NCBI GenBank assembly: GCA_036380715.1
Contig: DASVEF010000278.1
Location: 1-64,000 of the forward strand
Origin: UBA5704 sp036380715
GTDB taxonomy: Bacteria; Acidobacteriota; Thermoanaerobaculia; Multivoradales; UBA5704
DNA: 64,000 nucleotides
Direction: 5' to 3'
The stretch's first letter is position 1. Each line of letters opens with the position of its first letter. The notes under the pieces are model-generated. The model ran no database searches and was not told where the DNA came from. It worked only from the letters and a program-made list of their open reading frames with translations. Below, in pieces: positions 33,585-39,386 of this stretch. A program made the translations under genes and the position numbers.

Positions 33585-35045
33585 ATGATCCGCTCGTTCC
33601 GCTCGCTGATCATCGCCATCCTGGCGCTCTGGAAGCGCCTCTCGCAGAAGGAAGTCGGCGTCCGTTCCGGCATCCCTCCGAAGTACATCTCGGACCTCCT
33701 CAAGAAACCGGACCTCAAGGACGAGGTCTACGACAGGCTCCTCGCCGGCGTCCAGGGCCGGCCCGCCGAGGTCGCCCTCGTCACCTCCGCGCTCGAAGGC
33801 CTGCAGGCCCTGCAGGCCGACCCCGAGCTCACCCCCGAGGAGCGGGATGTGGTCGAAATGGGCGTGCTCGAAGCCGCCCGCCGGTTCCGCGAGGTCCTCC
33901 GCGAAGCCGTCCGCCGCTCCCGCGCCATGCCCGCCCTCGACGACTACCCCAAGCCCAACGAGCTCGAGCCCGCCCGCTGGCACGCCGGTCAGCTCTGGTC
34001 CCTCCTCAAGATTCTGACCGAGGATCAGCAGCTCGCCGTGGTGCGGGTGGCCCGCGAGTTCCAGAGCTGGGCCCTCCTGGAGAAGGTTTGTGAGGAGGCG
34101 GTGCAGGCCGCGTCCAAGGACCTGAAGCGCGCGAGCTTTCTGGCGCGGCTCGGCCGCGAGATCGCCGAGCAGGTCCGCGGGCCGCAAGGCTGGCGCAACC
34201 GGGTGCGAGGCTTTGCCGCGGCCTTTGCAGCCAATGTCCTGCGGGTGCAAGGCGAGCTGAAGGCGGCGGAGGCAGCCTTCGAGCCCGCCAGGCAGCTCTG
34301 GCTCGCCGGCTCCGACCCGGACGGCGTGCTCGACCCGGGCAGGCTCCTGGACCTGGAGGCTTCCCTGCTCCGGGATCAGCGGCACTTCCAGCAGGCCCTG
34401 GATCGGCTGGATGAGGCGATCGAGGTGGGTCGCTCCCAGGGACGTTACCTGGTCAAAAAAGGTTTCACCCTGGAGGTCATGGGGGATTATGAAAGCGCCG
34501 TCGACACTCTTCTTCGGGCGGAACCTGAGGTGCAAAAACAGGGCGATCCGCGCCTGCTGTCCATGCAGCGGCTCAACCTGGCCGTCAACTACTGTCATAC
34601 CGGTCGCTACGAAGAAACCAGGGAGCTGGTCCAACAGGGACGCGAGATCGCCGCGGAGTTGGGCGACGAGATTGGGTTGATCCGGGCAATCTGGCTGGAC
34701 GGTCGCATCGCCGCGGGGCTGGGCCGGACCCAGGAGGCCCTGAGCCTGCTGGCGCCGGCGCGGCGGGAGTTTGCCACCCGAGAAATGTGGGCTGACGCGG
34801 CTTTGGCTCTGCTGGAAGAGGCAGCGCTCCTCCTCGACGAGAGGCGGACAGCCGAGGTCAAGGAGCTGAGCCCGGAGCTGACCGTGATTCTCAAATCCAA
34901 GGGGTTGCACCGCGAGGCCCTGGCCGCGCTGCGGCTCTTCCAGGAGGCCATCGAGCACGAAACGGCCACGGCCGAGCTCGCCCGCCGCGTGCTGCGCTAC
35001 CTCTTTCGCGCCCGCTACGACCAGGGCCTCCGGTTTGAGTCATGA
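33585..35045 (+). CDS. HTH-TPR regulator, RRNPP-like architecture
   Basis: A 486-residue cytosolic protein. Residues about 1-45 form a helix-turn-helix (IIAILALWKRLSQKEVGVRS GIPPKYISDLL); a helical linker (ELTPEERDVVEMGVLEAARR) is followed by some six to eight TPR-like units, e.g. ANVLRVQGELKAAEAAFEPA, HFQQALDRLDEAIEVGRSQG, GYLVKKGF-type repeats and NLAVNYCHTGRYEETRELVQ, to the end DQGLRFES. Single-chain HTH-plus-TPR proteins with a small exported peptide nearby are the RRNPP quorum-sensing design. Such a peptide gene lies tail-to-tail (6-nt overlap). The ATG at 33585 follows GGGAGA. Ligand and targets are unknown. Confidence 0.7.
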   Translation: MIRSFRSLIIAILALWKRLSQKEVGVRSGIPPKYISDLLKKPDLKDEVYDRLLAGVQGRPAEVALVTSALEGLQALQADPELTPEERDVVEMGVLEAARRFREVLREAVRRSRAMPALDDYPKPNELEPARWHAGQLWSLLKILTEDQQLAVVRVAREFQSWALLEKVCEEAVQAASKDLKRASFLARLGREIAEQVRGPQGWRNRVRGFAAAFAANVLRVQGELKAAEAAFEPARQLWLAGSDPDGVLDPGRLLDLEASLLRDQRHFQQALDRLDEAIEVGRSQGRYLVKKGFTLEVMGDYESAVDTLLRAEPEVQKQGDPRLLSMQRLNLAVNYCHTGRYEETRELVQQGREIAAELGDEIGLIRAIWLDGRIAAGLGRTQEALSLLAPARREFATREMWADAALALLEEAALLLDERRTAEVKELSPELTVILKSKGLHREALAALRLFQEAIEHETATAELARRVLRYLFRARYDQGLRFES

Positions 35046-35234
35046 GCACTGACGGCCGTCGGGGTCCCACCCGCAGCCAGCGTCCGACGTGGGCTGCGGG
35101 GCGCTTGGGCAGCCATCGGGGTCCATGCCGCAGCCTGCATCGGTGGAAGACCCGTTCCAGAGACGGGTGAGCCAGGCGGGCGCGCCTCCGACGGCGGACA
35201 GGGTGAGGGCCAGGGCCAGGGCGACGATCTTCAT
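35040..35234 (-). CDS. Small secreted repeat peptide (DAGCGxDPDG)
   Basis: A 64-residue protein. MKIVALALALTLSAVGGAPA is a signal peptide; the mature part (about 44 residues) contains two tandem copies of [ST]DAGCGxDPDG (TDAGCGMDPDGCPS and SDAGCGWDPDGRQCS). The repeated Cys could make disulfides. GAAAGGAG precedes the ATG at 35234 by 5-6 nt. The motif is reminiscent of the GIGIDPHG end of the 7500-7793 protein. It converges on the HTH-TPR gene with a 6-nt overlap. No family is recognised; a pro-peptide signal or a surface protein are both possible. Confidence 0.65.
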   Translation of the reverse strand: MKIVALALALTLSAVGGAPAWLTRLWNGSSTDAGCGMDPDGCPSAPQPTSDAGCGWDPDGRQCS

Positions 35235-35315
35235 GGCGATCTCCTTTCGCAGAGAGCCTCCCTCACCCAAGGTGCGGGAGCCCGGAAACGGCGCGCAGGC
35301 TCGCTGGAGATCCTT

Positions 35316-35438
35316 CCCACTGTAGAGACGCCCCGTGGGGCGTCTCCTGCCGCGGCACCACGCATTTCCAGGAACCCCGCGCGATGCCGCAGGCACTTCC
35401 GGAGGAGGAGACGCCCCACGGGGCGTCTCTACAGTGGG
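35316..35438. repeat. REPIN-like doublet: inverted 33-bp palindromes
   Basis: A 33-bp sequence (35316-35348) and its exact reverse complement (35406-35438) flank 57 bp. Each arm holds GAGACGCCCC-GT-GGGGCGTCTC, a perfect hairpin with a 2-nt loop, beside a CTGTA flank. Two REP palindromes in inverted orientation is the REPIN layout mobilised by REP-associated HUH transposases, of which one is encoded at 55045. Confidence 0.65.
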
Positions 35439-35518
35439 GAATGCGGCATAGCGCTCGGCTGCAAAGGTAGCGCCTTCAGCAATTCCCCCAGCGAATTCTC
35501 TTTCTCCGCGATTTCCTC

Positions 35519-35547
35519 TTGACTTCCCGCAGCCCTCATCCTACGAT
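35519..35547 (+). promoter_or_regulatory. Promoter with long leader for the 35735 gene
   Basis: TTGACT (35519-35524), 17-nt spacer, TACGAT (35542-35547). It leaves about 180 nt of leader before the ATG at 35735, with hairpin-forming GGCCGC ... GCGGCC sequence and two GAGGTGAC copies. Apart from this and the REPIN-like doublet, the 500-nt gap from 35235 contains nothing I can interpret. Confidence 0.5.
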
Positions 35548-35734
35548 CCCAGGCAGGCGGTATTGCAGCGTAGACCGGGAAGGGAGGTGACGCGGGGAAA
35601 CACGACGATCCAGAAAAATCTCTGGCAGCGTTTGGTTGACGCCGGCCGCATCTCTCGGCGGCCACACACGAAAACGGCCCGGAAGCGAGGTGACACTCAC
35701 TCCCGAGCCTGACCCCACAAGGAGAACACACTCC

Positions 35735-36271
35735 ATGCAGGGCTCCGATGAGGATACCATTCCGTCCGTCCCTTCCGTTCCTTCTTTGCGGAACGCCTTC
35801 CATCCCGAATTCCTGAAGCGGCTCGGCGAGCGCGACGAGCCGGTCACCGCCGGCGAGGCCGACGTGGCCGGACCGTGGCTCGTCGAGGAGATCCCCGGCC
35901 ACGGCTGGGGGCTGTATCGCGCGGGCGAAAGCCTGGCCCGCGGGTTCCGGCCCACGGCCGTGTTTCCGGACCACGACCTGGCGCGGCTGGCGGCGGCGGT
36001 GCTGCCCGGCACCGGCCGCGACCGGCTGTTCCGTTTGGCGACCGAGCAGGACGCGGATGGCTACGAGGTCGTGCTCGATGGCGGCGAGGCCGTGGGCCGG
36101 CTGCGCCTGTTCGACGAGGCGCTGGTGGATGCTCTGAACGTGGCCGTGAGCCTGGTGCGCTCGCCGCAGTCGCTGGCATACCTGCTGGAAGCCGCGGGCT
36201 CGCTGGCCTTGGAGCGCTGCGGGGCCCTTCTCGACCGGCGCGTCTTCGACCCCGATCCCGAGGCGGCCTGA
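35735..36271 (+). CDS. Uncharacterised protein
   Basis: A 178-residue soluble protein: RNAFHPEFLKRLGERDEPVT, EADVAGPWLVEEIPGHGWGL, HDLARLAAAVLPGTGRDRLF, EQDADGYEVVLDGGEAVGRL and LVRSPQSLAYLLEAAGSLAL. No domain is recognised. It begins with a Ser/Pro-rich tail. AAGGAGAAC lies before the ATG. Function unknown; it lies between the TPR locus and an intergenic palindrome. Confidence 0.55.
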   Translation: MQGSDEDTIPSVPSVPSLRNAFHPEFLKRLGERDEPVTAGEADVAGPWLVEEIPGHGWGLYRAGESLARGFRPTAVFPDHDLARLAAAVLPGTGRDRLFRLATEQDADGYEVVLDGGEAVGRLRLFDEALVDALNVAVSLVRSPQSLAYLLEAAGSLALERCGALLDRRVFDPDPEAA

Positions 36272-36300
36272 GGCCCCGTCCCCTTCTCTTCCGTGTTTTC

Positions 36301-36342
36301 CCCCTCTCCCGGCGACGGGAGAGGGAGCCAGGGGGTGAGGGG
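36301..36342. repeat. GC-rich intergenic palindrome, copy 5
   Basis: CCCCTCTCCCGGCGACGGGA followed by GAGGGAGCCAGGGGGTGAGG. It lies between convergent genes. Confidence 0.7.
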
Positions 36343-36347
36343 CTCTT

Positions 36348-36641
36348 TCAGCCGAGATCGGAGGCGAAGTCGAGGCTCGGGCAGGTGAGCTTGCCGTCGG
36401 GTCCGGGCTGGAGGACGCCATGGGTGACCAGGACGACGTCGCTGCCGGCGGTGAGCCGGGCCTCCAGGGGCAGTCCCCGCTGGTACGCGATGGCGAAGGC
36501 GTAGCCGAGGAAGGCCGCCGCCTGGCTCGGTGACGGGAACTTGCGAAGGCAGACCTGGAAGACTCCCCAGGTTCCGGGAACCGCGAAGATCTCCGAGACG
36601 AGCTCGGGATCGATCCCGGGCGGGATGTTGGGCGGCGTCAT
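36348..36641 (-). CDS. Small uncharacterised protein
   Basis: A 97-residue protein: NIPPGIDPELVSEIFAVPGT, FPSPSQAAAFLGYAFAIAYQ RGLPLEARLTAGSDVVLVTH GVLQPGPDGKLTCPS. The fold cannot be read and no family is recognised. GAGGAGG precedes the ATG by 7 nt and a promoter (TTGCAA-18-TATAGT) lies about 38 nt upstream, so it is expressed alone. The region to its right is a tandem-repeat array. Confidence 0.6.
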   Translation of the reverse strand: MTPPNIPPGIDPELVSEIFAVPGTWGVFQVCLRKFPSPSQAAAFLGYAFAIAYQRGLPLEARLTAGSDVVLVTHGVLQPGPDGKLTCPSLDFASDLG

Positions 36642-36679
36642 TGGGCAACCTCCTCAATCGCGCAATTTGTTGGAGCAAG

Positions 36680-36709
36680 ACTATAAGGGGAAGACGCAAA
36701 CCATTGCAA
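36680..36709 (-). promoter_or_regulatory. Promoter of the 36348-36641 gene
   Basis: Reverse-strand TTGCAA (36709-36704), 18-nt spacer, TATAGT (36685-36680). Confidence 0.5.
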
Positions 36710-36795
36710 ACAGGAACTTTGTCTCCGATGCTTTCACCGCTTTTGTCACGTCGCGAAACGACCTGGGGGAGCGGGAAATCATGCGCGGGAAGTAT

Positions 36796-37215
36796 CGGAA
36801 CAAGCCCGGGCCACGGCGGATGAAGGCTGGGCCAACGCAGAGCAAGGCTCGGCGACGGCGGAACAAGCCGGGGCAACGGCAGACCAAGGTGGGGAAACCG
36901 TAAAACAAGGCTTGGCGACGACAGATCAAGGTGGGGAAACGGCAGAATAAGGTGGGGAAGGGGTGATCCCTGCCAGGGACGGCGGCGGATAAGCCAGGGA
37001 TGGGCTCATCCCTGCCAGGGATCACGCGAATCAAGGCAGGGAAGAGGCGATCCCTGGCTTGTACACGGCCGTCCCTGGCAGGGATGAGGCGATCCCTGGC
37101 AGGGATGAGGCGTTCCCCGGCTTATTCTGGCGTTTCCCTCTCAAAATCTACGGCTGCCCTTCCTTGACGAGCGGCCGTCCCTGGCTCGTGCAAGGCCGTC
37201 CCTGGCTTGTGGAGC
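36796..37215. repeat. 21-nt tandem array with inverted halves
   Basis: About twenty imperfect 21-nt units. The left half (36796 to about 36963, eight units in register) follows c-x-g-a-x-CAAGGxxGGGGxAAxCGG; the right half carries the complement orientation, e.g. GATCCCTGGCAGGGATGAGGC twice in a row. Many right-half units contain CCCTG-S-CAGGG, an odd palindrome with central C or G. The array fills most of the 640-nt gap between 36641 and 37280, which has no gene I can support. Confidence 0.75.
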
Positions 37216-37279
37216 TCGGGGAAGGCTTGATTCGACCGGTGCTATCCTTGCGGCGAGCTGTCTGGGGAAGGACGCAGCG

Positions 37280-38233
37280 ATGCCGCAAGATCATGCCCTG
37301 CTGACGATTACGGCCTCCTGCGTCAACCGGGGAAACCTGATCATCGAGCACGCGGCGCGGCGGGTCCTCGGGCTCGAAGATCCCGCGCTGGTCATCGACG
37401 CGCACCAGCCCTTGAGCCGGCAGGACGCCGAGGCTGCGAGCCGCTGCCGCGCCACGGTGCTGCCGGGAGCCACGCTGCTGCAGCCCGGCGACCATGCGGC
37501 CATCGAGCGCCTGGACTGGATCACCTCGCCCCTGATCGCCATCGGCTCAGCCCTGCGCAGCGAGAACGGCGTCGCCGACCTCTCGGTCGCCCGCGCGGTG
37601 AAGATCCCGATCGGCAGCCGTGACCCGTTCACCCACGAAGCGTTGACGCGGGAGGGTCTGCCGAGCCGGCTGGTCGGCTGCCCCACCCTCCTCCTCGGAT
37701 CCGCCGAGGGGTGGCGCCCGCGCCCGGGACCGATCGTGTTCGCCGCCGGCCTCGGGCCGCAGGAGCCGCTCGCGGAGTGCGCGCGCGCCTGCGCCGAGGT
37801 CGGGCCGACGGTGCTGTTGCTGCACGCGCCCGAGCGCCAGCCGCCGTTCTTCGAGACCCCTGGGATCCGCGCCGAGCCGCTGGACAGCGCGGAGCAGGCG
37901 TTCGCCCTGGTCCGCTCGGCCGCGGCCGTGGTCACCAGCCGCATGCACGCCTTTCTGTCGGCCCTGATCTTCGGCGTGCCGGCGATCTTCCTCGGCGGCT
38001 GGTACGACTCGCGCTACTCGATGCTGGAGCACCTGGGAGTGCCCATCGAGCCGCCGGTCCCGCAGCGGGTCCGCAAGCTTCTGGACGCGATCGGAAAGGG
38101 CAGGCTGCCGTCCGACGTCTGCTTCGAGCGTGCCCAGACGCTCCGCGAGAGCATGACGGCCTGGATCGAGGAGGTCGGGGAACCCCTGGGGCTGCGGCTC
38201 TCCGCGACCGGGACGGCCCGGGCCGGGATCTGA
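37280..38233 (+). CDS. Polysaccharide pyruvyl transferase-like protein
   Basis: A 317-residue protein. LLTITASCVNRGNLIIEHAA at the N-terminus, WITSPLIAIGSALRSE, and LVRSAAAVVTSRMHAFLSAL IFGVPAIFLGGWYDSR fit PF04230 polysaccharide pyruvyl transferases, whose 'SRMHA...A...G.P' motif is plain here. It would add pyruvate ketal, or a related group, to a surface glycan. It begins just after the tandem array and is followed 10 nt later by a PP-loop ATPase gene, with which it forms an operon. Confidence 0.75.
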   Translation: MPQDHALLTITASCVNRGNLIIEHAARRVLGLEDPALVIDAHQPLSRQDAEAASRCRATVLPGATLLQPGDHAAIERLDWITSPLIAIGSALRSENGVADLSVARAVKIPIGSRDPFTHEALTREGLPSRLVGCPTLLLGSAEGWRPRPGPIVFAAGLGPQEPLAECARACAEVGPTVLLLHAPERQPPFFETPGIRAEPLDSAEQAFALVRSAAAVVTSRMHAFLSALIFGVPAIFLGGWYDSRYSMLEHLGVPIEPPVPQRVRKLLDAIGKGRLPSDVCFERAQTLRESMTAWIEEVGEPLGLRLSATGTARAGI

Positions 38234-38243
38234 GGAGACCGGG

Positions 38244-39386
38244 ATGGCGGCTCCGCAGGTCGAGATCCTCGAGCTCGGTTGGAACCGGAACAACGCCTTC
38301 TGCGAATTCTCGTGCGCCGAGGAGCTCGCGGGGCTGCTGTGGGACAACCGCGTGCTCACGCTGTTCTGCAGCGAAGGGGTGCGCATGGAGCCCGACACGC
38401 TGGCGGCGGCCGCGCTGTTCGCGCTCGCTCCCCTCGGCTGGATGTACGGAGCGGAGATCTCCTGTCCGTTCGCGGTCCCCGAGGAGGCGGTGCAATGCCT
38501 CGACCAAGTCGGCGAATTCCTCTCCGGGTACTACGGCTGGCCGGCCTCGGCGCCGTTCCGCCACATCCCCACGCGGCCGGCGCGCCCGTTCCCGCGGAGC
38601 CACCGGGCCCTGATGTTCAGCGGCGGGATCGACAGCGCCCGCGCCCTGGTGGATCTGGAGCCGGAGATCGACTGGCTGGTGCACGTGTCGAACTTCGAGA
38701 ACCTCGACTCCCGGATGACCCCGGAGCAGCGCGAGGCGGCCCTCGCCACGACCCGGGAGGTGGCGCACGCTCGCGGGCTCGGCTGGATGCAAGTGCGCAC
38801 CAACATTGCCGCGCTGTTCAAGCACAACCGCTTCGACGACAAGTTCCCCCCCGAGTGCTCGTTCTGGCTCGGCCTGGAGCACGTGCAGCACCTCGCCACG
38901 GCCCTGGTGGCGGTCCGGCCGCTGCTGGCCCGTGTCTTCCTGGCCGGCGGGTTCAGCGAGCTGCACCGCTGGGCCGGGAGCTGCGCCGGGTCCGCGGCGT
39001 TCGTGGATCGCTACACCTTCCCCGCTCCGTTCGAGCTCGTCCACGAGACGGAGATGCGGCAGCCCAAGGTCGAGTACCTGATCGACCACGCCCCTGAGCT
39101 TCTCCGCACGCTGCGGGTCTGCTACTCCAGCGGCGACGGGACGTGCGGCGAGTGCCGCAAGTGCCAGGCGACGGCGCTCATGGTCCTCTCCGGCGGCGGC
39201 TCGCTGCGCGACACGAGCTTCCCGCCCCGCATCGTCGCCAACCTGATCGAGAAGGTCCGCGAGCTGTCCGGGCTGCCGTCCGAAGGGCACGGCTTCTTCA
39301 ACCAGCCCCTGGAAGGGCGCGCGCTCTCCGGCTCCCGCCGGGAGCGCTGGGACCAGCTCCTCGGCCTGCTCGAAAAGGAGGGCTAG
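38244..39386 (+). CDS. PP-loop ATP pyrophosphatase-like protein with C-terminal zinc cysteines
   Basis: A 380-residue protein. RALMFSGGIDSARALVDLEP carries the SGGxDS PP-loop motif for adenylation chemistry; near the C-terminus YSSGDGTCGECRKCQATALM has C-x2-C-x2-C resembling the zinc site of QueC/ExsB-type enzymes. An N-terminal about 110-residue region (EILELGWNRNNAFCEFSCAE) is novel to me. The reaction is not known; amide or nitrile formation on a sugar or peptide would fit the chemistry. GAGGAGA precedes the ATG. The stop overlaps the convergent Omp85 gene by 4 nt. Confidence 0.7.
   Translation: MAAPQVEILELGWNRNNAFCEFSCAEELAGLLWDNRVLTLFCSEGVRMEPDTLAAAALFALAPLGWMYGAEISCPFAVPEEAVQCLDQVGEFLSGYYGWPASAPFRHIPTRPARPFPRSHRALMFSGGIDSARALVDLEPEIDWLVHVSNFENLDSRMTPEQREAALATTREVAHARGLGWMQVRTNIAALFKHNRFDDKFPPECSFWLGLEHVQHLATALVAVRPLLARVFLAGGFSELHRWAGSCAGSAAFVDRYTFPAPFELVHETEMRQPKVEYLIDHAPELLRTLRVCYSSGDGTCGECRKCQATALMVLSGGGSLRDTSFPPRIVANLIEKVRELSGLPSEGHGFFNQPLEGRALSGSRRERWDQLLGLLEKEG

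Noticed and set aside
36681..37034. Reverse-strand 118-codon open frame across the 21-nt array, reading as 7-residue units
   Set aside because: The heptad pattern is a product of the 21-nt DNA period; there is no ribosome-binding site or recognisable fold, and the forward strand gives an equivalent pattern.
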